Source: Nitrospinota bacterium (GTDB taxonomy: Bacteria > UBA8248). From it: 10,544 nt of DNA. The DNA lies in contig JAPYQX010000078.1 in NCBI GenBank assembly GCA_029937135.1, forward strand, positions 1 through 10,544. Direction: 5' to 3'. Positions 1 to 6,300 of the stretch are shown one piece after another; positions within the stretch are counted from its first letter, which is position 1; each line of letters opens with the position of its first letter. The translations under genes and the position numbers were made by a program. The notes below the pieces were generated by a model, which saw only the letters and a program-made list of their open reading frames with translations, was not told where the DNA came from and did not search any database.

Positions 1-66
1 CTCAATTGGTAGAGCACCGGACTCCAAATCCGGCGGTTGGGGGTTCGAGCCCCTCCTGGCCTGCCA
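1..66 (+). tRNA. trnW: tRNA-Trp (CCA anticodon), 5' end cut by window edge
   Basis: Decodes UGG as tryptophan. The window opens inside the D-stem, so about ten bases (5' acceptor strand, positions 8-9 and the first D-stem base) are missing. The D-loop contains AATTGGTAGA. The anticodon arm is CCGGA (17-21), loop CTCCAAA (22-28) with anticodon CCA at 24-26, and TCCGG (29-33). The T-arm is GGGGG / TTCGAGC / CCCTC with one G-U pair. The 3' acceptor strand CTGGCCT is followed by discriminator G and an encoded CCA (64-66). A tRNA-Trp gene directly before secE is a common arrangement in bacteria, and the tRNA may be co-transcribed with secE-nusG. Confidence 0.96.
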
Positions 67-68
67 TG

Positions 69-91
69 AAAAAAAGCCCGGGGCATCGGGC
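69..91 (-). terminator. Hairpin with A7 tract; terminator-shaped only on the minus strand
   Basis: Stem GCCCG (76-80) pairs with CGGGC (87-91) around a six-base loop, immediately preceded on the plus strand by seven A residues (69-75). Read on the minus strand this is a G+C stem followed by seven T, the form of an intrinsic terminator, but it would end a transcript running leftward into the tRNA gene. On the plus strand no clean T run follows. It may instead simply be a structure in the tRNA 3' trailer. Functional assignment is weak. Confidence 0.3.
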
Positions 92-114
92 GCGTATATT
101 TCTTGATAACGAAT

Positions 115-130
115 ATCACTATATAGTGAT
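115..130. promoter_or_regulatory. Perfect 16-bp palindrome in the secE leader
   Basis: ATCACTATATAGTGAT is identical to its own reverse complement. As DNA it could be a dimeric repressor site; as RNA it could fold into a 6-bp stem with an ATAT loop. It contains TATAGT (122-127), which resembles a sigma-70 -10 element. A TTGATA at 103-108 resembles a -35 element, but the 13-base spacing is too short for a standard promoter. It sits between a minus-strand terminator-like hairpin (69-91) and another possible stem (134-155). Role unknown; the symmetry itself is certain. Confidence 0.45.
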
Positions 131-133
131 CTT

Positions 134-155
134 GCCGCCGGGAAGGTTGGGCGGC
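134..155 (+). promoter_or_regulatory. Possible 5'-leader hairpin before secE
   Basis: GCCGCC (134-139) can pair with GGCGGC (150-155) around a ten-base loop, all six pairs being G-C. It ends 13 bases before the secE Shine-Dalgarno GGAG (169-172). There is no T run, so it is not a terminator. It could be an mRNA-stabilising or processing structure between the tRNA and secE. Confidence 0.35.
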
Positions 156-177
156 TGACACGGAATCTGGAGTAATG

Positions 178-393
178 ATGGCCGTTAATGTAATGGACTG
201 GGTGAATCAGGCCCGGTCGTTTTTGATGGATGTTCAGACCGAGGCCAAGCGGGTTACCTGGCCGACCTGGAGGCAGGCGGTCGTCCAGACGGTTGTGGCG
301 CTTATTTTTGTTTTCATCATCGCCCTGTATCTGGGGTTGGTGGACCTGGCGCTCACGCGAGCCATCGATTTTTTATTCACCATGGTGAATTGA
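178..393 (+). CDS. secE: Preprotein translocase subunit SecE
   Basis: Small essential inner-membrane subunit of the SecYEG channel; it clamps the two halves of SecY. The family signature EAKRVTWPTWRQ lies at about residues 22-33 (amphipathic helix and conserved TWP turn), followed by one hydrophobic membrane segment at about 36-57 rich in V, I, F, L and A. At 71 residues it is the short single-span SecE form found in most bacteria, not the three-span E. coli form. Two adjacent ATG codons (175, 178) are possible. GGAG (169-172) is only two bases from the first but five from the second, so I chose 178. It lies just after tRNA-Trp and 14 bases before nusG, the usual secE-nusG pairing, implying co-transcription. 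Confidence 0.95.
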   Translation: MAVNVMDWVNQARSFLMDVQTEAKRVTWPTWRQAVVQTVVALIFVFIIALYLGLVDLALTRAIDFLFTMVN

Positions 394-395
394 GC

Positions 396-399
396 GGAG
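396..399 (+). promoter_or_regulatory. Shine-Dalgarno GGAG that sets the nusG start
   Basis: GGAG lies eight bases before GTG at 408, a normal distance. It lies inside the reading frame if translation began at the TTG at 390, which overlaps the secE stop. It therefore favours GTG 408 as the nusG start. Confidence 0.7.
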
Positions 400-407
400 A
401 TACGGAC

Positions 408-935
408 GTGGCGAAAGAGTGGTATGTGGTTCACACCTACTCGGGATTCGAGAACAAGGTGCGGCTCAACATCGCGGAACAGTTCCGCACCGCCGGGGTC
501 GAGGATCAGCTGGGCGAAATAGTTATCCCCACCGAGCAGGTGGTCGAGGTCAAGGGCGGCAAGCGCCGGACCAGCAACCGGAAATTTTTCCCCGGCTATA
601 TTCTCATCGAGATGGATTGCGACGAGCAGTCCTGGTACCTGGTCAAGAACACGCCGAAGGTCACGGGTTTTCTCGGCGGGACATCCCCCTCGGCGCTGAG
701 CGAGGCCGAGGTCCAGAACATCGTCAAGCAGATGAAGGGCGAGGCCGAGAAGCCGGCCCACAAGGTCGAGTTCGAGAAGGGCGAGAACATTCGTGTGGTT
801 GACGGTCCCTTCGTGAATTTCACCGGCGTGATCGACGAGGTTCATCCCGATCGGGGCAAGGTCAAGGTGATGGTGAGTATTTTCGGGCGGACCACCCCGG
901 TCGAGATCGAGATACTTCAGGTGGAAAAGGTCTGA
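408..935 (+). CDS. nusG: Transcription termination/antitermination factor NusG
   Basis: Universal elongation factor that binds the clamp of RNA polymerase through its N-terminal NGN domain. Its C-terminal KOW domain contacts Rho or ribosomal protein S10. From GTG 408 the product is 175 residues starting (M)AKEWYVVHTYSGFE, the standard NusG opening. NGN covers about residues 3-110 with the conserved RKFFPGYILIEM at about 58-69. A charged linker follows, then a KOW domain at about 122-175 with GENIRVVDGPF and the conserved GKVKVMVSIFGR segment near the end. An in-frame TTG at 390 would add six unrelated residues and overlaps the secE stop; I reject it because GGAG (396-399) fits GTG 408. No insertion is seen between the two domains, so this is housekeeping NusG rather than a specialised paralogue. 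Confidence 0.97.
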   Translation: MAKEWYVVHTYSGFENKVRLNIAEQFRTAGVEDQLGEIVIPTEQVVEVKGGKRRTSNRKFFPGYILIEMDCDEQSWYLVKNTPKVTGFLGGTSPSALSEAEVQNIVKQMKGEAEKPAHKVEFEKGENIRVVDGPFVNFTGVIDEVHPDRGKVKVMVSIFGRTTPVEIEILQVEKV

Positions 936-995
936 TACCGGCTGCACGCCCTTGAGAGCGAGTGGCCTTTCTAAATCAAGTAAGGCGAGATAGAG

Positions 996-1430
996 ATGGC
1001 TCAGAGAAAAAGAGAAGTTCAGGCCACGATCAAGCTCCAGATTCCGGCTGGCCAAGCCAATCCGGCCCCGCCCGTCGGCCCCGCGCTGGGCCAGCAGGGC
1101 GTGAACATCATGGAGTTTTGCAAAGCGTTCAACTCACAGACCCAGGGCCGGGAAGGGACCATCATCCCCGTGGTCCTTTCCGTCTACGCTGACAAAAGCT
1201 TCACCTTCATCATGAAGAGTCCGCCGGCCGCCTCCCTACTCAAACAGGCGGCCGGTCTCGCGAAGGGAAGCGGCACCTCGGGCCGGGAAGTGGTCGGTTC
1301 GGTGACCCGGGAGCAGGTCAAGGAAATCGCCGAGACGAAAAAAGAGGATCTCAACGCCGGCGATATTGAAAATGCGATGAGGATTATCGAGGGTACCGCC
1401 CGGAGCATGGGCATTACCGTGGAAGGCTAA
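996..1430 (+). CDS. rplK: 50S ribosomal protein L11
   Basis: L11 binds 23S rRNA helices 43-44 at the base of the L7/L12 stalk, in the GTPase-associated centre. It is also the thiostrepton contact site and is needed for RelA stringent signalling. The 144-residue product matches the normal family length (about 141). The N-terminal domain has IKLQIPAG (12-19), proline-rich PAPPVGPALG (23-32) and GVNIMEFCKAFN (35-46). The rRNA-binding C-terminal domain ends with the L11 signature around residues 114-140, including DIENAMRIIEGTARSMG. AAGG (982-985) lies ten bases before the ATG. The 60-base gap after nusG holds no gene and no convincing promoter. It probably begins the rplKA pair; in E. coli L1 represses this pair by binding its mRNA, but I cannot identify that site here. 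Confidence 0.98.
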   Translation: MAQRKREVQATIKLQIPAGQANPAPPVGPALGQQGVNIMEFCKAFNSQTQGREGTIIPVVLSVYADKSFTFIMKSPPAASLLKQAAGLAKGSGTSGREVVGSVTREQVKEIAETKKEDLNAGDIENAMRIIEGTARSMGITVEG

Positions 1431-1445
1431 TTAACAGCTGTGGGA

Positions 1446-1476
1446 GGCGTTCCGGCCTGGTGGGCCGGGGGGCGCC
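1446..1476 (+). promoter_or_regulatory. Strong G+C stem-loop between rplK and rplA
   Basis: CCGGCC (1452-1457) pairs with GGCCGG (1463-1468) around a five-base loop. The stem can extend through two T-G pairs and an outer GGCG (1446-1449) with CGCC (1473-1476), leaving two G bulged. No T tract follows, so it is not a terminator. It ends 16 bases before the rplA Shine-Dalgarno GGGAG (1493-1497). Plausible roles are mRNA stabilisation, processing or autogenous control, none of which the sequence proves. Confidence 0.45.
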
Positions 1477-1503
1477 GCGGGAACCACGAAACGGGAGAAC
1501 AAC

Positions 1504-2208
1504 ATGGCAAAACACGGCAAACGCTACAGAAGTGCCGAGGAGAAGGTGGACCCGGAGAAGATATATTCTCTTGAGGAAGCCATCGCCCTTCTCAAGGAAG
1601 GGGCCAAGGTCAAGTTTGACGAGACGGTCGAGATCGCGGCCAAGCTTGGGGTTGACCCCCGCCACGCCGAGCAGATGGTGCGCGGAAGCGTTGCCCTGCC
1701 CAACGGCATCGGCAAGACCCAGACGGTGGCCGTATTCGCCAAGGGCGACAAAGCCCGGGAGGCGGCGGATGCCGGAGCTGATTTCGTCGGCGCCGAGGAC
1801 CTGGCCGAGAAGATTCAGAATGGCTGGACGGGATTTGATCGTGCGGTCGCTACCCCGGATGTCATGGGGGTGGTCGGTAAAATCGGGCGAATCCTTGGGC
1901 CGCGTGGCTTGATGCCCAATCCCAAGTCCGGGACCGTCTCGTTCGATGTCGAGCGAATGGTCAAGGAAATCAAGGCGGGAAAAGTCGAATACCGGGTGGA
2001 CAAGGCGGGGATCATCCACGCTCCCGTCGGAAAGGCCAGTTTCGAGATGGCCGCCTTGGCGGAAAACATCAAGGCCCTGGTGGATTCCCTGAACCGGGCG
2101 AAGCCCGCGGCCAGCAAGGGCGCTTATTTCCGTAGTTTGACCATATCCAGCACGATGGGCCCCGGTGTGAAAATCGATCACCAGGGTGTCATCGCTTCCA
2201 TGAAGTAA
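1504..2208 (+). CDS. rplA: 50S ribosomal protein L1
   Basis: L1 forms the mobile L1 stalk that helps deacylated tRNA leave the E site. In several bacteria it also represses its own operon by binding mRNA. The 234-residue product equals the usual length (E. coli 234). Seen motifs are KFDETVE (37-43) and the L1 signature GRILGPRGLMPNPKSGTV (128-145). The C-terminal segment from about 205 has KGAYFRSLTISSTMGPG, typical of domain I closing strands. GGGAG (1493-1497) lies six bases before the ATG. Only 14 bases separate its stop from rplJ, so the two are almost certainly on one mRNA and may be translationally coupled. Confidence 0.98.
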   Translation: MAKHGKRYRSAEEKVDPEKIYSLEEAIALLKEGAKVKFDETVEIAAKLGVDPRHAEQMVRGSVALPNGIGKTQTVAVFAKGDKAREAADAGADFVGAEDLAEKIQNGWTGFDRAVATPDVMGVVGKIGRILGPRGLMPNPKSGTVSFDVERMVKEIKAGKVEYRVDKAGIIHAPVGKASFEMAALAENIKALVDSLNRAKPAASKGAYFRSLTISSTMGPGVKIDHQGVIASMK

Positions 2209-2222
2209 GAGGGTTTGAAACT

Positions 2223-2789
2223 ATGACCACCGAGGTGGCCGAAAAAGGAAGAGCCGCGGCGGGCCGCGGTCCAAGCGAGGTAAAAGTAGAGCAGGTCGAG
2301 GCCATTCGCGAGAAGATGTCCGGCGCGACTGCCGCGATTTTGTTCGACTTCCGGGGGCTGTCCGTCTCCCAGATGACCGTTCTCAGGCGGAAAACCCGGG
2401 AAGCCGGGGTCAATCTCTCCGTCGTGAAAAACAACCTTCTGGTTCGGGCCGTCGAGGGGACTTCGTTCGAGCCGATTCGGGACCATCTTGAAGGTCTGGT
2501 TTCGGTGGCGACCACCCAGGGCGACCCGGCGGCGCCCGCCAAGGTGCTCAACGACTTCCTCAAGGAGTCCGGCGGCGGCAAGATTAATGGCGGGGTGGTG
2601 GAGGGTGTTTTCCTCGATGAGGAGAAAATCAAGGCCCTGGCCGAGCTTCCGCCCCGGGAAGTGCTTCTGGGCATTCTGGCCGGGGTGATGGACGCCCAGG
2701 TCGCCTCTCTCCCGCGCGTTCTCAACGCGGTTATCACGAAGCTCCTATATGCCGTCCAGGCTATTGCAAAGAAAAAGGAAAACGGGTAA
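2223..2789 (+). CDS. rplJ: 50S ribosomal protein L10
   Basis: L10 anchors two or three L7/L12 dimers to the ribosome. Its N-terminal domain binds 23S rRNA next to L11 and its C-terminal helix carries the dimers. The globular domain is recognised at about residues 38-77 by ILFDFRGLSVSQM, LRRKTREAGV and the VVKNNLLVRAVEGT segment. The C-terminal helix region ends with ALYAV-like hydrophobic turns and a lysine-rich tail AIAKKKENG. At 188 residues it is longer than most L10 (about 165-175), mainly through an N-terminal extension of roughly 18 residues (EKGRAAAGRGPSE...). AGAGGG (2208-2213) sits nine bases before ATG 2223 and no later ATG fits, so I keep this start. There is no room upstream for a separate L10-leader RNA. 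Confidence 0.96.
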   Translation: MTTEVAEKGRAAAGRGPSEVKVEQVEAIREKMSGATAAILFDFRGLSVSQMTVLRRKTREAGVNLSVVKNNLLVRAVEGTSFEPIRDHLEGLVSVATTQGDPAAPAKVLNDFLKESGGGKINGGVVEGVFLDEEKIKALAELPPREVLLGILAGVMDAQVASLPRVLNAVITKLLYAVQAIAKKKENG

Positions 2790-2800
2790 AAATAGTGGGT

Positions 2801-2822
2801 TGCCCCTTAAAAGGGGTTTTCT
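2801..2822 (+). terminator. Intrinsic terminator-like hairpin (possible attenuator) between rplJ and rplL
   Basis: CCCCT (2803-2807) pairs with AGGGG (2812-2816) around loop TAAA, directly followed by TTTTCT and, after five bases, another six T (2827-2832). This is the form of a weak intrinsic terminator: the stem is only five pairs. Because rplL, rpoB and rpoC lie downstream, partial read-through (attenuation) or processing is more likely than full termination. Confidence 0.5.
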
Positions 2823-2842
2823 ATGGTTTTTTATGGGTTTGG

Positions 2843-2857
2843 GCCCCCGCTCGGGGC
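2843..2857 (+). promoter_or_regulatory. Second hairpin in the rplJ-rplL gap, able to pair with the first
   Basis: GCCCC (2843-2847) pairs with GGGGC (2853-2857) around a five-base loop. Its C run can instead pair with the GGGG arm (2813-2816) of the preceding terminator-like hairpin. Likewise its GGGG can pair with the CCCC (2803-2806) of that hairpin, so the structures could be mutually exclusive. It lies 23 bases before the rplL Shine-Dalgarno GGAAGGG (2881-2887). Confidence 0.4.
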
Positions 2858-2891
2858 ATTCTGAATTCTTGTTGAATATAGGAAGGGTTTA

Positions 2892-3272
2892 ATGGTGGCG
2901 ACCAAAGAAGATGTGATCTCCTTTATCGAAAGTATGACGGTTCTTGAGCTCAGTGAGTTTGTCAAAGAGCTGGAGGAGAAGTTTGGCGTCTCCGCCGCGG
3001 CTCCTGTGATGATGGGCGGAGCCATGCCGGCAGGCGGCGACGACGCTGACGCCGTGGAGCAGACGGAGTTTACCGTAACGCTGAAAGTTGTGGGGCAGGA
3101 AAAAATAAAGGTTATCAAGGCCATTCGCGAACTGACGAGCCTGGGGCTCAAGGAGGCTAAAGAGGTTGCCGACACGGCTCCCAAAGCCGTAGTCGAAAAC
3201 GTCTCCAAGGAAGATGCCGACGCGGCAGCCGAAAAACTCAAGGCAGTTGGAGCGGAGGTCGAGATATCCTGA
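2892..3272 (+). CDS. rplL: 50S ribosomal protein L7/L12
   Basis: Forms the flexible ribosomal stalk that recruits and activates translational GTPases (EF-Tu, EF-G, IF2, RF3). It is the only ribosomal protein present in multiple copies. The 126-residue product has the dimerisation domain at 1-33 (VLELSEFVKELEEKFGV), an Ala/Gly/Met-rich hinge at about 34-56, and the globular C-terminal domain at 57-126. The GTPase-contact helix there reads KIKVIKAIRELTSLGLKEAK (71-90). The chain ends GAEVEIS; many homologues end in Lys. GGAAGGG (2881-2887) precedes the ATG by four bases. A GTG directly after the ATG is an alternative start that would only remove Met. It sits behind a possible attenuator, which could affect its dose relative to L10. 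Confidence 0.98.
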   Translation: MVATKEDVISFIESMTVLELSEFVKELEEKFGVSAAAPVMMGGAMPAGGDDADAVEQTEFTVTLKVVGQEKIKVIKAIRELTSLGLKEAKEVADTAPKAVVENVSKEDADAAAEKLKAVGAEVEIS

Positions 3273-3360
3273 CGCTTACCAAGTAGTGCCGGTTGTCCCT
3301 GTCGTCCCGGGGATTTGGACTGACCCGGGCCTTTCGAGGAACCCGCCTTCGAGGTAAGCG
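3273..3360 (+). promoter_or_regulatory. rplL-rpoB spacer closed by an 8-bp inverted repeat covering the rpoB ribosome binding site
   Basis: The first eight bases after the rplL stop, CGCTTACC (3273-3280), are the exact reverse complement of the last eight before the rpoB ATG, GGTAAGCG (3353-3360). Inside lie two CCCGGG boxes (3306-3311, 3324-3329) that can form a 6-bp stem with a 12-base loop. There is also a near-direct repeat GCCTTTCGAGG / GCCTTCGAGG (3329-3339, 3345-3354). The second copy includes the rpoB Shine-Dalgarno GAGG (3351-3354), whose last two bases fall in the closing stem. No T tract is present, so it is not a simple terminator. In E. coli the equivalent gap holds an attenuator and an RNase III processing site; equivalence here is inference. 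Confidence 0.5.
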
Positions 3361-6300
3361 ATGAACACTAAACTACAGAGCAACGGTAACGGTCGCCGCG
3401 TCCGCGAAAGCTTCGCAAAGATTCCTGCGGTCATCGACATTCCAGATTTGATTGAAATTCAGCTCACTTCCTATGAGCGTTTCCTGCTCTGGGAGGTGAA
3501 ACCGGAGGACCGCCGCCCCGATGATGGGCTCGAAGGCGTATTCCGGAGCATATTCCCCATATCGAATTCAGGCGAAAACGCCATCCTCGAGTATCTCGGC
3601 TACGAGATCGGGATATGGGAAGCCGCCGGGGTCGAGTACGAGGGCCTCGGGGGACCGGGCGTCGTTGACGAGAATGGCAAAGAGGTCTTCTGCCGCCAGA
3701 AGCACGAGGCCGACGAGTGCCGACACAGGGGGATGACCTATGTTGCTCCCCTGCGGGTGTTGATGCGCCTGACCTTGTACGAGAAAGACGAAGAAACCAA
3801 GGAGAAGCGGGTCAGCGAGGTAAAAGAGCAAAAAGTTTACCTCGGCGAAGTTCCTCTGATGACCGACAACGGAACTTTCATCATCAACGGGACCGAGCGG
3901 GTCGTTGTCAGTCAAATGCATCGCTCGCCCGGCGCTTTTTTCAGCTCCGACAAAACCAAGACTTCCGCCATGTCGGCTTTCACGGCGAGGATGATTCCGG
4001 CAAGGGGAAGCTGGCTCGATTTCGAATTCGACAGCAAGGACATTTTGTATGTGCGAATAGACCGGCGGCGCAAGCTTCCTGTCACGGTCCTCCTGCGCGC
4101 CTTTGGCCTCTCGATGGACGATATCCTGAATTCTTTTTATCAGAGCGAGGATATTTTCTACGACGAGAAGCGCAAGGTTTTCTACAAGACCATCAACGAG
4201 CTGATGGTGAACCAGAGAATCTTCGAGGACCTTATTCTTCCCAAGACGGGCGAGCTGGTTCTGAAGGCGGGCAGGAAGTTCACGCGGGTGGCGCTTCGGA
4301 AACTTCAGGCCGCCGGTATTGAAACGCTTGACCTCAAGGACGAGGAGGTCGTCGGCGGAATCATCGCACAGCCGGTCGCCGATCCCGAGACCGGCGAAGT
4401 TCTTTTCGATACCAACGAGGAAATCACGGCGGAAGGGCTCGCCACGCTGCGCGAGAAGAATATCGCCAAGATCCCGCTACTTTATGTGTCGGGGGTCGGC
4501 GCCGACCGGACCATCCGGGATACCTTGACCTCGGACAAGTGCGAGTCCACCGAGGATGCGCTGGTGGAGATATACAAGCGTCTCCGGCCGGGCGACCCGC
4601 CGACGAAGGACACGGCGCGGAACCTTTTTGAAAACCTTTTCTTCAACGCCAAGCGGTACGACCTCTCGCGCATCGGGCGCCTCAAGCTCAACACGAAACT
4701 TGGGCTCAACCTCCCGCTCGACCAGAGGACACTCACCCTGGACGATGTTATCGCCGTTGTTCGCTACATCATCGAACTGCGCCACGGACAGGGCTCGACC
4801 GACGATATCGATCATCTGGGCAACCGCCGGGTCCGTTCGGTGGGCGAGTTGCTCGAGAGACAGTTCCGCCTGGGATTGGTCCGGATGGAAAGGGCCATTC
4901 GAGAGCGTCTCAGCATCCAGGATCTCGATACGCTTTCGATACGCGACTTGATCAACTCGAAAATGATCACCGCGGCGATCAGGGAATTCTTCGGGTCCAG
5001 CCAACTCAGCCAGTTCATGGACCAGACGAATCCGCTTTCCGAAATTACACACAAGCGCCGCCTCTCGGCGCTTGGACCCGGAGGATTGACCCGGGACCGG
5101 GCCGGGTTCGAGGTGCGCGACGTGCATCCGACCCACTACGGCCGGATTTGCCCGATTGAAACCCCGGAGGGGCCGAACATCGGATTGATCGCAAGCCTTT
5201 CCACCTACGCACGGGTGAACGAGTACGGTTTCATCGAAACGCCTTGCCGGAAGATTATTGGCGGGCGCGTCACCGATGAAGTTGAATGGCTCTCGGCCAT
5301 CGACGAGGATAAATACAAAATCGCCCAGGCGAACGCGCCGGTGGACAAAAAGGGTAACCTCGTGAACGAGCTGGTCTCCGCCCGGACGAGCGGGGAGTTC
5401 GTACTCGTGCCCCGGGAGCAGGTGGATTTCATGGACGTCTCGCCAAAGCAGCTGGTGAGCGTCGCCACATCGCTCATTCCCTTCCTTGAGAACGACGACG
5501 CCAACCGAGCCCTGATGGGCTCGAACATGCAGCGTCAGGCCGTCCCGCTTTTGAGGACCGAGGCTCCCGTGGTGGGCACGGGCATGGAGGCGATCGCCGC
5601 CCGCGATTCGGGGGCGGTGGTACTTGCCCAGGCCGATGGCGAGGTGGTCAGCGCGGACGCCGCGCGAGTGGTCATCCGTGCGACGGGGGCCAAGCGCGAC
5701 CCGCGCGATCCGGGTGTTTATATCCACAATCTGGTGAAATTCCGCCGCTCGAACCAGAACACCTGCATCAACCAAAAACCAATCGTGGCCCTGGGACAAA
5801 AGGTGAAGAAGGGCGAGGTCATCGCCGACGGCTTCTCGACCGATATGGGCGAGATCGCGCTGGGGCGGAACCTTCTCGTTGCTTTCATGCCCTGGAACGG
5901 ATTCAACTTCGAGGACGCTATCGTCATCTCGGAGCGGGTGGTCAAGGAGGATATCTACACCTCCATCCACATCGAGGAATTCGAGATTCAGGCGCGCGAC
6001 ACCAAGCAGGGTCCCGAGGAAATAACCCGGGACATCCCGAACCAGAGCGAGGAGGCGCTCGCGAACCTCGATGAGAGCGGGATCATCCGTGTGGGCGCGA
6101 GGGTGCTGCCCGGCGATGTCCTCGTGGGCCGCATCACGCCCAAGGGCGAGACCCAGCTCAGCGCCGAGGAAAAACTGCTCCGGGCGATCTTCGGCGAAAA
6201 AGCCGGGGATGTCCGCGACTCCTCCCTCCGGGTGCCGCCGAGCAACGAGGGGACGATTGTCGAAGTGCGCGTCTTCTCCCGGCGGGGGCTTCCCAAGGAT

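Noticed and set aside
390..407. TTG at 390 as the nusG start
   Set aside because: It overlaps the secE stop, adds six residues unlike other NusG proteins, and places the GGAG site inside the coding region; GTG 408 fits better.
952..977. TTGAGA (952) with TAAATC (972) as a promoter for rplK
   Set aside because: The spacing of 14 bases is too short and the -10 match is only three of six; not convincing without transcript data.
234..2181. Minus-strand frames of 273 and 255 codons over secE-nusG-rplK and rplA
   Set aside because: They lie opposite well-recognised ribosomal and NusG genes and have no family motifs.
2858..2891. Internal promoter before rplL (GAATAT near 2874)
   Set aside because: No -35-like sequence is found 16-18 bases upstream; the region there is the G+C hairpin.
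4477..5970. 497-codon minus-strand open frame inside rpoB
   Set aside because: It is a mirror of a highly conserved GC-rich gene with G/C-ending codons, which suppress antisense stops. The translation is rich in His, Arg, Asp and Leu with no recognisable domain.
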